A DNA stretch of 64,000 nt from Brevibacillus panacihumi (GCF_003710985.1 NZ_RHHT01000025.1:28200-92199); one strand, 5' to 3'; counted from the first letter of the stretch, positions 52,402 to 61,519 are shown. Made by a program: numbers and translations. The notes: a model not told the origin generated them from the sequence alone.

Positions 52402-53913
52402 ATGGACTACAAAGCGCTCATTTTTGGGAAAGAGGGAACAGGCTTCCCGGGAAAAACCTACGTGGAAGCGGTGCTGGAGCCAGCCTTTAACGAAGCGAAA
52501 AACCATTTGCTTGACCCGATGATGGCGATCAACAAGGCGCATTTGATCATGCTTCGGGAACAAGAGCTGATCACGGACGATGAAGCGAAAAAAATCGCTC
52601 GGGCGCTGAATGGACTGGATCTGGAGGAATTGCGCCGCAGTGCGTATACGGGGCAGTTTGAGGATTTGTTCTTTCAGGTAGAGAGCCGCCTTTTGGAGTT
52701 GGCCCCGGATGTGGCGGGTAACCTGCATCTGGCGAGAAGCCGCAATGACATGGGCATTACCATCTATCGCATGGTGCTGCGGGAGAAGCTCTTGGTAACC
52801 CTGACCTCGGCCCTCTATCTGAAAGAACATCTGCTTTTGTTCGCGGAAGAGCATGCCGAGACGATCATGATCGGCTATACCCACACACAGCAAGCCCAGC
52901 CGACGACATTGGCCCATTACATCCTGGCTGCGACTGATCTTTTGGGCCGTGACATCCAGCGGTTGAGGCATGCGTACCGGACATGCAACCGCAATCCGAT
53001 GGGGGCTGCCGCTCTGACGACATCCGGTTTTTCCATCAGCCGGGATCGAATGACTGAATTGCTGGGATTCGATGAATTGGTAGAAAATTCCTATGATGCA
53101 GTCTGCGGAGCCGATTATCTGGGGGAAGCGGCGACAGCCGTACAGCTTGCTGCCATCAATATGGGCCGCGTCGTGCAGGACATGCTGCAGTGGTGTACAC
53201 AGGAGTTCGGCGTGCTGAAGGTGGCGCCGCCCTATGTACAGATCAGTTCCATCATGCCGCAGAAGCGCAATCCGGTCTCGTTCGAGCATATGCGATCGCT
53301 GTTGTCCAGCAGTGCCGGCAATGCGACGACCGTATTGACGATGATGCACAATACGCCGTTTGGCGACATCGTCGATACCGAGGATGACATGCAGCCATAC
53401 GCTTGGCGCAGCATGTCCGTCCTGGAGCAGATGTACAGGCTGATGGCCTGCGTGGTCGGGACGATGGAGGTAAACAAGGACGGGCTTTTGGAGCGGGCTT
53501 ACGGCAGCTTTGCTACTGTGACCGAATTGGCGGACACGCTGGTGCGCACAGATCGCCTTTCGTTCCGCAACTCCCATCACATTGTCAGCCGTGTGGTCAA
53601 GGAGGCCTCGCAGGCGGGGCTGGCCGCGAATCAAATCAGCCTCGAGCTGGTAAATCGGGCGGCGAAAGACCTCCTGGGCAAAGAATTGCTGATCACCGAA
53701 GAAGAACTGCGGCAAGCACTCGATCCTGTCCATTTTGTACGCATACGCAGCTTGCCGGGAGGCCCCAATCCAGATGAGAGCAGACGGGGAATTGCCGCGC
53801 GCAGGTCGAGCTTGCAGGAAGAGGCTGCTTGGCTGAATCAGTCGAGACAAAAGATCGCGGATGCCATGCAGCTGTTGGATCAGATCTCAGCCGAATGGAG
53901 CGTGGGGGGATGA
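52402..53913 (+). CDS. Argininosuccinate-lyase-family enzyme (fumarase/aspartase superfamily)
   Basis: A 503-aa lyase with the three superfamily regions: LHLARSRNDMG (109-118), GYTHTQQAQPTTLAHY (158-173) and the mobile signature loop SSIMPQKRNP (282-291). Enzymes of this type eliminate fumarate from N- or O-substituted succinates. It is about 40 residues longer than housekeeping ArgH and lies far from any arg gene. The middle region THTQQAQP differs from the usual THLQRAQP of ArgH. This favours another substrate, as in EDDS lyase or a new one. ATG 52402 is used; the next gene overlaps its stop. Confidence 0.88.
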   Translation: MDYKALIFGKEGTGFPGKTYVEAVLEPAFNEAKNHLLDPMMAINKAHLIMLREQELITDDEAKKIARALNGLDLEELRRSAYTGQFEDLFFQVESRLLELAPDVAGNLHLARSRNDMGITIYRMVLREKLLVTLTSALYLKEHLLLFAEEHAETIMIGYTHTQQAQPTTLAHYILAATDLLGRDIQRLRHAYRTCNRNPMGAAALTTSGFSISRDRMTELLGFDELVENSYDAVCGADYLGEAATAVQLAAINMGRVVQDMLQWCTQEFGVLKVAPPYVQISSIMPQKRNPVSFEHMRSLLSSSAGNATTVLTMMHNTPFGDIVDTEDDMQPYAWRSMSVLEQMYRLMACVVGTMEVNKDGLLERAYGSFATVTELADTLVRTDRLSFRNSHHIVSRVVKEASQAGLAANQISLELVNRAAKDLLGKELLITEEELRQALDPVHFVRIRSLPGGPNPDESRRGIAARRSSLQEEAAWLNQSRQKIADAMQLLDQISAEWSVGG

Positions 53914-54884
53914 GAGCGGTACGGATTCCTCTTCTCGCCGTCGATGGCGGGGGTACCAAATGCCTGGCTGTCCTGCTGGACGAATCCAGACGGGAGCTGG
54001 GGAGTGGCAGAGCCGGATCCTGCAATTATCAGGGGATCGGCGTGGAGGCGGCATCGCGGGAGTTGACAGCGGCGATACATCAGGCACTGTCCCAAGTACA
54101 GGCAGCCGAAGCTGATTCGTCGACCGAATGGGAAGTGGAATGTGCCGTGATGGGAATCGCCGGTCTGGACACGGAGTACGATCGCCAGGTGATTACGGGC
54201 ATCGTCCGCGAGGTATTGGCCAGCCTGTCCATTCGTGTCCGACATCTGCTCGTTGAAAATGACGGATTTGCCGCCTTGCTGGGAGCGACCGGGGGCAAAC
54301 CGGGTGTGCTCGTGATTGCGGGTACAGGCTCTATCGCCTATGGCGTAAACGAAGCGCAGGAGTCAGCGCGTGCAGGAGGCTGGGGTCATCGCGTCGGGGA
54401 CGAAGGAAGCGGCTACTGGATCGGCAAACAGGCGATCACGGCAGTGCTGAAGGCGGCAGATGGCAGAGGGCAGCAAACCGTTCTTAAAGATATGCTGCTT
54501 CCCCACGTCGGATTGCGGCAGGTGGATGAGTTGTTCAATTGGACGTACGGTCCGCATTATTCGATCGAAAAGGTCGGAGAGCTGTCGCCGCTCGTCAGTC
54601 AGGCAGCGGATTCCGGAGATGAGGTGGCCACCGCTATTCTCCAGCGGGCCGCAGAGGAGCTGTACCTGGCTGCCAGGGCGGTGATCGAGCAGCTCGGGAT
54701 GCGTGACCAATCCTTTCAGATGATTCTGCAGGGCGGTGTTCTGCAAAATGACGCGCGTGTGCGCAACAGCGTCATGGAACAGGTGAGCCGCTATGCGCCG
54801 GGCGTCGTCTATGAGAGCGCCCAGAACGATCCGATTTACGGTGTGATTGCCAAGGGATGGGCATACCTGGATCGCCGATCATGA
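53910..54884 (+). CDS. BadF/BadG/BcrA-type kinase, probable N-acetylglucosamine (or glucosamine) kinase
   Basis: A 324-aa ASKHA-fold kinase. The phosphate-1 motif is AVDGGGTKCLAVL (residues 10-22), then LVENDGFAALLGA and IAGTGSIAYG (phosphate-2), and GWGHRVGDEGSGYWIG, which is typical of the GlcNAc-kinase branch. It would phosphorylate an amino sugar inside the cell. ATG 53910 overlaps the lyase stop as ATGA, so the two are made together. The product could pass to NagB after deacetylation. Confidence 0.88.
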   Translation: MRAVRIPLLAVDGGGTKCLAVLLDESRRELGSGRAGSCNYQGIGVEAASRELTAAIHQALSQVQAAEADSSTEWEVECAVMGIAGLDTEYDRQVITGIVREVLASLSIRVRHLLVENDGFAALLGATGGKPGVLVIAGTGSIAYGVNEAQESARAGGWGHRVGDEGSGYWIGKQAITAVLKAADGRGQQTVLKDMLLPHVGLRQVDELFNWTYGPHYSIEKVGELSPLVSQAADSGDEVATAILQRAAEELYLAARAVIEQLGMRDQSFQMILQGGVLQNDARVRNSVMEQVSRYAPGVVYESAQNDPIYGVIAKGWAYLDRRS

Positions 54885-54900
54885 CAGGTGTGAGGTGCTA

Positions 54901-55647
54901 ATGATGTCTGCTTTAAAAAAAGTAATGATGGTGTTTCCACATCCTGACGATGAATCCTTTGCTTGCGGCGGAACGATCGCGTTATGCGGGGATCGCGGGC
55001 AGGAAACCTGCCTGGTCTGCATCACATCAGGATGCAAGGGGCGTTCGGGGGCATATGATATTACCTGCCGCCAGAAGCTGGCGCATCATCGCGAGCAGGA
55101 GTTGGCCGCTGCGGCAAAGGTGCTGGGGATTGCCAGGCTGGAGCTGCTGCGCTATCCGGATGGCACACTGGCGGAAGTAGATGGGGAAGAGCTGACGCAG
55201 AAGATCTTGGAGACAATCCTCGACTGGAAGCCTGGCGTCGTCATTACTTTTCCCCCAGACGGTGTGACGGGCCACCCCGATCATATCGCCACCTGCCATG
55301 CGGTGACGCTGGCGGTGGAGCGGGCCGAGCAGGCTTTGGGCGCAGACGAACTGCCCGATCTCTACTACGTCTCCATTCCCCATTATTACGATCATTGTCC
55401 GGATAAAGGGCCGAAGCCTGCTGTCCCGATCACGGGGAAGGTTGACATCACGCGTTTTCGCCACCAAAAAGGGGAAGCGTTGCGCGCTCATCTCAGTCAG
55501 GAATATTCCGTCAACCGGGCCTACCCTGGCGTCATTGATGGCGATGATAGCGTCATTGGCTGCTACGAGTACTACACGCTTGTCCGAAGTGCAGGGAAGC
55601 CTGTCGTCCCCGTAAGGCCAGCCAGCATTCCAGTGATTGACTTTTAG
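54901..55647 (+). CDS. Cytoplasmic PIG-L-family deacetylase (BshB/LmbE-like)
   Basis: A 248-aa zinc deacetylase with VFPHPDDESFACGG (HPDD at 14-17) and GHPDHIATCHA as the second zinc motif. It has no signal peptide. In length and motifs it resembles BshB2/LmbE enzymes that remove acetyl from GlcNAc-malate in bacillithiol synthesis. Here it ends an import operon with a lyase and a kinase, so a catabolic role on a related conjugate is possible. Starts 54901 or 54904; GAGGTG precedes both. Confidence 0.88.
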   Translation: MMSALKKVMMVFPHPDDESFACGGTIALCGDRGQETCLVCITSGCKGRSGAYDITCRQKLAHHREQELAAAAKVLGIARLELLRYPDGTLAEVDGEELTQKILETILDWKPGVVITFPPDGVTGHPDHIATCHAVTLAVERAEQALGADELPDLYYVSIPHYYDHCPDKGPKPAVPITGKVDITRFRHQKGEALRAHLSQEYSVNRAYPGVIDGDDSVIGCYEYYTLVRSAGKPVVPVRPASIPVIDF

Positions 55648-55660
55648 GGAGGTCTGAGGG

Positions 55661-55903
55661 ATGAACCTGTTTGATCGCCTTTTCTCTTCTTATAAATGTC
55701 TGGTTTACACGGCGCTGGGGAACGAAGCCTACCTGCGCGTGGCGTATCGCCTTGATGCTGCGGGGGTATCGTTCCGCACTCGCACACACAGCGACTGGGG
55801 CAGGCACAACCGAGAATTCTTCCCTCTCGAAGAGCACGTTCAATACGACATTTACGTGAAACGGGAGGATGAGCACAAGGCACAGCAGGCTATTTTCTCC
55901 TAG
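55661..55903 (+). CDS. Small protein of unknown function, 80 aa
   Basis: ATG 55661 follows GGGAGGT, 13 bases after the deacetylase stop, so it is probably the last gene of the operon. The product is soluble (LVYTALGNEAYLRVAYRLDA, then VQYDIYVKREDEHKAQQAIF), with a beta-alpha pattern like DUF2007-type signal-transducing domains. I do not claim membership. A strong terminator follows. Confidence 0.75.
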   Translation: MNLFDRLFSSYKCLVYTALGNEAYLRVAYRLDAAGVSFRTRTHSDWGRHNREFFPLEEHVQYDIYVKREDEHKAQQAIFS

Positions 55904-55930
55904 ACAGATCGAGTCGCAAGCGAAAAGAAC

Positions 55931-55963
55931 GGCTGCCCAGCTTCGTTATGGGCAGCCATTTTT
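55931..55963 (+). terminator. Terminator of the ROK-ABC-PIG-L operon
   Basis: Perfect 8-bp stem GGCTGCCC/GGGCAGCC followed by ATTTTTA. Confidence 0.9.
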
Positions 55964-55990
55964 ATGCACGAAAGCAAGTTCTGATCAGTC

Positions 55991-56176
55991 TTACCAACTC
56001 TTCACGTCATTCACCCGATCCCGTGTATCCTGCAGAAGCTGTTCCGCATACACCTGGTCGTATTTCGTGTGAAGGGACGGCGGTCTTTTTTTGGAGCGGC
56101 GCGTGTACAGGTCGTAGATCGCGCCGAATAGCAGAATTCCGCCGATGACAAGAGCAAGGAATACCCACAATGGCAT
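55991..56176 (-). CDS. Small membrane protein with basic tail, 61 aa
   Basis: One N-terminal helix (LWVFLALVIGGILLFGAIYDLY) is followed by RRSKKRPP and a polar helix. ATG 56176 is preceded by AAAGGAGGGA at ideal distance. It sits convergent to the preceding operon. The pattern resembles small sporulation or phage-shock-type membrane proteins, but no family is assigned. Confidence 0.75.
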   Translation of the reverse strand: MPLWVFLALVIGGILLFGAIYDLYTRRSKKRPPSLHTKYDQVYAEQLLQDTRDRVNDVKSW

Positions 56177-56353
56177 CGCGTTCCCTCCTTTTTACTCCTT
56201 TCCTCCAGAGTATCAAATATGTAAGGTTTTGTTAATGGGGAGATGGTCGCGCCGCATCTCGCTAAAAATTGGTGAAAGATGGTATAATGGATCAACTTTT
56301 CCGTTATTGTGAATTACATCTACGATTCTGACCATTTTGGGGGAGAGACCTGC

Positions 56354-57895
56354 GTGAGAGGAAAAAAAAAGAAGATTTATGAGTGGAAATGGCTGCGCAT
56401 CGCGATGATGGCGCTGCTTGTGGCTGTCCCGCTACAGGCATGGACCAATCCCGTATTCGCCAATCAAGGAGAGAGTGTACAGCAAGAATCGGCTTGGAGG
56501 CCTATATTTCCGCCATCCGTTACGGTTGTGGAGGATTTCGCGACAACCCATGCATACTCCCATTTTTCAGAAGTAAAAACCGCCTGGACGCTTTACCGGC
56601 AATCGGCGAAGATCGGGTCGCTTTCGATAACGACATCCACACTTCCGAGCGGAACATTCTATTACTTTCTCCGCTACGAATCTCTGTCCAAAGGTGAGCC
56701 GGTCGTCGTGACCTTGCCTTTTGCACTGGAGGCATTTTCCTATCGGACGATTGCCTACCCTGATCCAAAATCGCCGAATTACCTGACGTCAACATGGTCT
56801 GAACCAAAAGAAGCGCAATTACATACGACGTTGCCCAAGGAACCCGTTTTTGCCGACGATTCTACCCGCTCCTTGATCCTTGGGTATGTAGACGTCTACG
56901 AAAAGCAGCCGAATGAAGTCCGCAAAGAGCGCTATGACCTCGCCAAAGGGATCCATCTGACGCCGACGGGGATAGAGCTTTCCCTGTCACCGGTGCCCGG
57001 AACGATCTCCGAGACCTGGGGTTTTGTGGGGACGAAGCCGTTGATTTCGTGGTCTACACCACAAATGGTCGACCTGCGAATGGGGGATTTTTATCGAGTC
57101 CGAAAGTGGACAAGGGAAGGATTGCTCCTGCCGACGCCTTCTACGTATTCACCCAGCTCCCAAACAAGCTTTTGGCTGAATCCCTATAACGCAGTCGGGG
57201 AAAAGTTTTTGCGGACCTCGGGAAGTACATTTTTCGAGGACTTTGCGCTCATATCGCTCTATGCACCCTTGTCATGGCAAAACAGCCACGGGTACTGGTT
57301 TACTTCTCCCAAATCAATGTGGCTGTCGAAGGAATACGGCATCGATCGGTATTTTTTTGATACGCGGTTCAATACCGATACCGCGATGTTTTTGTTGAAT
57401 GGCTACAAAAAGTACCAGGATCCGTTGCTGTTGGCGAGTGTAGAGAGATACGCCCAGTATTTCAGCAAGCACGCCATGACCAAGCATTTCGCAACGAAAA
57501 ACGGAGGGTATCTGGTAGAGGACTACGCGCATGAGGCCAAACCGAAGGCAAAAACACATGTATCCTTGAATCATCAGCTCTCGGAAATGAACTTTCTCTA
57601 TGAGCTGTACAAAACGACGGCCAATGAAGAGTACCTGGCTTTGGCAGAGAAACTCAGGCAGGGAGTTGTGGATACCGCACCCGCGTGGGAAAACAAAAAA
57701 ACAGGCGACCTGCACTATGCCTATCTGGTAGATGGAACATACGGACTGACAGACTATCCGCTGCTTACGCTGAAGGATTTGCGATACAGCCAGCGTTTGC
57801 TGGAGAGCATTTACGGGGCTCGCGAGCCTCAATTCGATCTGTTGATACAAGTGAAGGAAGCCTATTTGCGGAAGAATGGCATGCCTTTGTACTAA
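56354..57895 (+). CDS. Secreted protein, C-terminal domain resembling glucuronyl C5-epimerases; frame continues past the stop
   Basis: A 513-aa exported protein starting at GTG 56354 (8 bases after GGGGAG; the longer frame from 56309 lacks a site). A basic N-terminus and one helix (WLRIAMMALLVAVPLQAW) form the signal. The C-terminal part (FFDTRFNTDTAMFLLNGYKK, LNHQLSEMNFLYELYKTTAN, EEYLALAEKLRQGVVDTAP) has the alpha/alpha-barrel repeat pattern of D-glucuronyl C5-epimerase-like domains. After the TAA at 57893-57895 the same frame runs on for 41 codons with a plausible domain end. Function uncertain. Confidence 0.72.
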   Translation: MRGKKKKIYEWKWLRIAMMALLVAVPLQAWTNPVFANQGESVQQESAWRPIFPPSVTVVEDFATTHAYSHFSEVKTAWTLYRQSAKIGSLSITTSTLPSGTFYYFLRYESLSKGEPVVVTLPFALEAFSYRTIAYPDPKSPNYLTSTWSEPKEAQLHTTLPKEPVFADDSTRSLILGYVDVYEKQPNEVRKERYDLAKGIHLTPTGIELSLSPVPGTISETWGFVGTKPLISWSTPQMVDLRMGDFYRVRKWTREGLLLPTPSTYSPSSQTSFWLNPYNAVGEKFLRTSGSTFFEDFALISLYAPLSWQNSHGYWFTSPKSMWLSKEYGIDRYFFDTRFNTDTAMFLLNGYKKYQDPLLLASVERYAQYFSKHAMTKHFATKNGGYLVEDYAHEAKPKAKTHVSLNHQLSEMNFLYELYKTTANEEYLALAEKLRQGVVDTAPAWENKKTGDLHYAYLVDGTYGLTDYPLLTLKDLRYSQRLLESIYGAREPQFDLLIQVKEAYLRKNGMPLY

Positions 57896-58021
57896 CGGCT
57901 GCTTTGGGCCATGGCGGAATCCCTCGGGATGCGCGTGGAATGGGACCCGCAGGCAAGCGTGGCAAAAATCGTGAACGCTGCAGCGCAAGAGTACGGGCAG
58001 CAGGAGCGAACAAGGGAGTGA
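57896..58021 (+). pseudogene. In-frame continuation of the secreted gene after its TAA
   Basis: Directly after the TAA (57893-57895), the same frame encodes RLLWAMAESLGMRVEWDPQA and 21 further residues before TGA 58019-58021. AESLGMRVEWDPQASVAKI fits the stalk or copper-amine-oxidase-N-like pattern (aEaLGaxVxWDxxtxxaxI) seen at the ends of secreted Paenibacillaceae proteins. The TAA is one transition from CAA (Gln), giving MPLYQRLLWAMAE. The original gene probably ended at 58021. Confidence 0.6.
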
Positions 58022-58028
58022 TGGCAAG

Positions 58029-59744
58029 ATGATGCGCCGTTTTTTTGCGTATTACAAGCCGTATAAGGGATTATTTTTGTTGGATTTCTGCTGTGCGATT
58101 ATAGCAGGATTGCTGGAATTGGCCTTTCCGATCGCTGTCAGCACGTTTATCGATCAACTGCTGCCGGGACAGGACTGGCCGCTGATCGTACTGGCATGCC
58201 TTGGTTTGCTGGCGATCTACGCTTTCAATACCGCCTTGAATTACATTGTCACCTATTGGGGGCATATGCTGGGGGTCAATATCGAGACGGATATGCGGCG
58301 AAAGCTGTTCGCTCATATCCAGAAGCTCGATTTTCGCTTTTTTGACAACAACAAGACAGGCCATCTGATCGGCCGGATGACGAATGACCTGAACGACATA
58401 GGCGAATTGGCGCACCATGGACCGGAGGATGTATTCATCGCGGTCATGACCTTGATCGGTTCGTTCTCGCTGATGGCATATATCAATCTGGAGCTGGCTT
58501 TGCTGACGTTTATCATCGTCCCGGTCATGGGCTGGATGATCATCTATTTTGGGGGCCGGATGACCAAAACCTACAGAAGACTGTTTGACAACATCGGGAA
58601 CTTCAACGCGCGAATCGAGGACAACGTAGGGGGGATTCGCGTCGTGCAATCCTTTGCCAACGAATCGCATGAGGCCAAGCTGTTCGCGACGGACAACCAG
58701 CAGTTCCGCCAAACCAAGCTGATGGCCTACAAGCTGATGGCAAAAAGCGCGTCGGTAAGCTACATGATGATGCGCCTGATCACGGTATTTGTGATGATTT
58801 GCGGGGCCTGGTTTTTCATCCAGGACAAGATTGAGATGGGAGAGTTCATGGCCTTTTTGCTGCTGTCCAATATCTTTTTCCGCCCTATCGAAAAAATCAA
58901 CGCTGTAATCGAGAGCTATCCCAAAGGCATCGCTGGTTTCAAACGCTATCTGGAAATTATCGATACCGAGCCGCAAATTACGGATGCGTCGGACGCAATC
59001 GAGGTACCGGCAGTGAAGGGAAATATCGCGTATGAAGGCGTTTCTTTCTCCTATGAGAAAGGAAGGGAGATTCTGCACGGCATCAATCTGAATATTCGTG
59101 CAGGGGAAACAGTCGCCTTTGTAGGTCCCTCTGGCGCAGGGAAGACCACGCTGTGCAGCTTGTTGCCGCGCTTTTACGAAGCGAGTGCGGGGCGCATTAC
59201 CATCGATGGCATCGACATCCGCGATATAAAGCTGAGTTCGCTGCGCAAGCATATCGGCATCGTACAGCAGGATGTGTTTCTGTTTTCCGGTACGATCCGG
59301 GAAAATATCGCGTACGGAAATCTGGATGCGACGGATGAGCAGATCTGGGAGGCGGCTAGACGGGCGTCCCTGGAAGAGATTATCCGCAGTCTTCCGGATG
59401 GCATGGATACGGTCATCGGCGAGCGCGGAGTGAAGCTGTCCGGCGGTCAGAAGCAGAGATTGTCCATCGCCCGCATGTTTTTGAAAAATCCGCCGATCCT
59501 CATCCTGGATGAAGCGACCTCCGCCCTGGATACGGAGACGGAGGCCCAGATTCAGCAATCGCTGGCCGAGCTGTCGGCAGGGCGTACGACGCTTGTCATC
59601 GCCCACCGGCTGACGACGATCAAAAACGCTGACCGCATTATCGTCGTCGACAAGGACGGCATCGCCGAAGAGGGCAAGCATCAGGAGCTGATCGCGGCAG
59701 GCGGGATCTACAGCCGACTGAATGAAGCGCAGTTCAGCAGCTAG
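58029..59744 (+). CDS. ABC exporter, fused membrane and ATPase domains (MDR/lipid type)
   Basis: A 571-aa half-transporter with six helices in the first 320 residues. The ATPase has Walker A GPSGAGKTTL, Q-loop IVQQDVFLFSGTIRENIAYG, signature LSGGQKQRLSIARM, Walker B ILILDEATSALD and switch histidine IAHRLTT. It works as a homo- or heterodimer to export drugs, lipids or peptides. ATG 58029 follows GGGAGTGA, 8 bases after the extended upstream frame ends. Its stop codon shares a CTAG with the stop of the convergent epimerase gene. Confidence 0.93.
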   Translation: MMRRFFAYYKPYKGLFLLDFCCAIIAGLLELAFPIAVSTFIDQLLPGQDWPLIVLACLGLLAIYAFNTALNYIVTYWGHMLGVNIETDMRRKLFAHIQKLDFRFFDNNKTGHLIGRMTNDLNDIGELAHHGPEDVFIAVMTLIGSFSLMAYINLELALLTFIIVPVMGWMIIYFGGRMTKTYRRLFDNIGNFNARIEDNVGGIRVVQSFANESHEAKLFATDNQQFRQTKLMAYKLMAKSASVSYMMMRLITVFVMICGAWFFIQDKIEMGEFMAFLLLSNIFFRPIEKINAVIESYPKGIAGFKRYLEIIDTEPQITDASDAIEVPAVKGNIAYEGVSFSYEKGREILHGINLNIRAGETVAFVGPSGAGKTTLCSLLPRFYEASAGRITIDGIDIRDIKLSSLRKHIGIVQQDVFLFSGTIRENIAYGNLDATDEQIWEAARRASLEEIIRSLPDGMDTVIGERGVKLSGGQKQRLSIARMFLKNPPILILDEATSALDTETEAQIQQSLAELSAGRTTLVIAHRLTTIKNADRIIVVDKDGIAEEGKHQELIAAGGIYSRLNEAQFSS

Positions 59745-60679
59745 TTCACGTGACTGGTGGCGCGGCTTTCTACCAAGATGTCGCGAAGCGCAGCCTCCAG
59801 ATCGGTATGGGCAAAGGTAAAACCATGCTCCAAAAATCGTTTGGGCACGCAATATCTTCCTCCCAAAGCCAACCCCGGATCGGTCCGCATGATCAAGTAT
59901 GCGCCCAGCCAAACCATCGGGGTAGGGGTAGGCGGCGCCCAGCCTTTGTTCAAGACGCGGCGCAGGGTTTGCATAAAGATTTTATTCGTCACGGGAGCAG
60001 GACCGGTCGCATTGTAGATGCCTAGTATGCTTTTATCCTCGATGGATGAGACAAACATTTCGTTCAGATCGTCGATATGCAGCCAGCTGATGTACTGATT
60101 GCCCGAGCCCACCGTCCCGCCGAGGTGGTAGGAGGCCAGCTTGGCGAGCGGTTCCAGGGCTCCGCCTTTTTTGCCCAAGGCAAATCCGATGCGCAACAGC
60201 ACTTTGCGGGTATGGGGCAGCTCGCGGGAGAAGAAGGCATGCTCCCATTGCTCGCACACGTCGACCGAGAATCCGGTCCCATGCGGCGCTTGCTCATCGC
60301 ATTCTTCCCGGGTATCCCCGAAAATAGCTAGTGAGCCTGCCTGGATGAAAGCCTGTGGAGGGTGGGAGCATTGCAGGACCGCATCCGTCAACACGCGGAC
60401 GGAATCAATGCGGGAGCGGATGATTTCTTGTCTGTTTTTTTTCGTGTAAATGCAGTTGACGCTTTTTCCGGTAAAGTTGACGATTGCCGTGCAGCCGTCT
60501 ATCTCACGCTTCCATTCGCCGATGCTTGCTCCGTCCCAATGCACGTAACGGACTTGGTTTTTGACCTGTTCCCCTCCTCTGGTCAAAATCACGACATCAT
60601 AGTCTCTCTGGATGAGTGCAGATGCCAAGGCATTACCCAAGAACCCGGAGCCGCCCGCCAGAACAACCTTTTTTCTCAT
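59741..60679 (-). CDS. TIGR01777-family NAD-dependent epimerase (YfhF/SDR39U1-like)
   Basis: A 312-aa extended SDR with nucleotide motif LAGGSGFLGNALASAL, the family hallmark WDG...(VHWDGASIGEW), NFTGKSVN, and the C-terminal DUF1731 region (RYCVPKRFLEHGFTFAHTDL). ATG 60679 follows GAGGGGA; the long upstream frame is unsupported. The canonical Y-x-x-x-K is not evident, which is normal for this family. Physiological substrate unknown. Confidence 0.9.
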   Translation of the reverse strand: MRKKVVLAGGSGFLGNALASALIQRDYDVVILTRGGEQVKNQVRYVHWDGASIGEWKREIDGCTAIVNFTGKSVNCIYTKKNRQEIIRSRIDSVRVLTDAVLQCSHPPQAFIQAGSLAIFGDTREECDEQAPHGTGFSVDVCEQWEHAFFSRELPHTRKVLLRIGFALGKKGGALEPLAKLASYHLGGTVGSGNQYISWLHIDDLNEMFVSSIEDKSILGIYNATGPAPVTNKIFMQTLRRVLNKGWAPPTPTPMVWLGAYLIMRTDPGLALGGRYCVPKRFLEHGFTFAHTDLEAALRDILVESRATSHVN

Positions 60680-60814
60680 GATTTCCCCTCTTTTCTGATC
60701 TGAGCAAATGTTTGCTACAGGATGGTCTAGGCAAATCGAATCGTGGTTGTCATCATGATTCATTCTACTGGATAATACAGGAAATAATAAGAGGGAACCG
60801 GGGGAGTGTTGCAC

Positions 60815-61449
60815 GTGCAGAGTCAGAAAAAACGAGTTTTGCTTCTCGGAGCAAGCGGGTACCTGGGGACCCAACTGATGGCTGTTCTGCGGCAGGACCC
60901 GGAATTGGAGACAATCGGGACCTGCTGCACATCTTCTGCGAAAAAGGACTTGGTCCGTCTGGATGTCACAGAACCCGAGCCGTTTCTGAATTTGTTGGAG
61001 AAGTTTCGCCCGGATGAAATCATCTGGGTTATGATGAGCGGGCAGAAGGAGCAGCAGCTGATCGGAAGCGGGTTAGGAGCATTGCTCCAATGGATGACAG
61101 AAAAAAACAGGTTGCTCTTCGTTTCTACAGACGGGATCTTTGCTCAAGGAACCGGGGGATTTACCGAAGAGGATGAAGGGATGCCATTGCTGCTTCAGCA
61201 CTTCATGAACTTGTCAAAAGCCCGCACAAAGGAATCCTGCACCTGGGACCGAATCAAAAAGAAAGCTATCATTCGTTTTACAGAAAGATGGCCGTGGTGC
61301 ATGGGCTGTTGCCTGATTTTATCAAAGAAAATGAAATTTCGGCCGAGGAATCGCGCAGTCGGGGCATTCCGCTGGATACTTCCTTGGATATGTCTCGGGC
61401 AGAGGAAATATTGACGACACGCTTTCGGCGTGTGCCGGACCTGGTTTAG
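60815..61449 (+). pseudogene. RmlD-like NAD-dependent sugar reductase/epimerase with internal deletion
   Basis: The first 125 codons are a normal extended SDR (VLLLGASGYLGTQLMAVL, FVSTDGIFAQGTGGFTEEDE, GMPLLL). From about 61190 the matching C-terminal part is found in another frame (ALHELVKSPHKGILHLGPNQ, KESYHSFYRKMAVVHGLLPD, ending FRRVPDLV at 61449). Roughly 100 residues, including the catalytic Y-x-x-x-K region, are missing at the junction, and the frame is lost. GTG 60815 is 8 bases after GGGGGAG. This is a deletion pseudogene, not a simple sequencing error. Confidence 0.85.
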
Positions 61450-61519
61450 GACATCGACAATCATCATAACCTCGTTCAGTTTTTGTTTTTGGAAAGTTCT
61501 AAGAAAGGATGATTTGTGC

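Noticed and set aside
51313..53850. An 845-codon minus-strand open frame across the PIG-L and lyase genes.
   Set aside because: Both plus-strand proteins carry intact family motifs. The reverse frame is rich in Arg, His, Gln and Cys, as is usual for antisense frames in GC-rich DNA.
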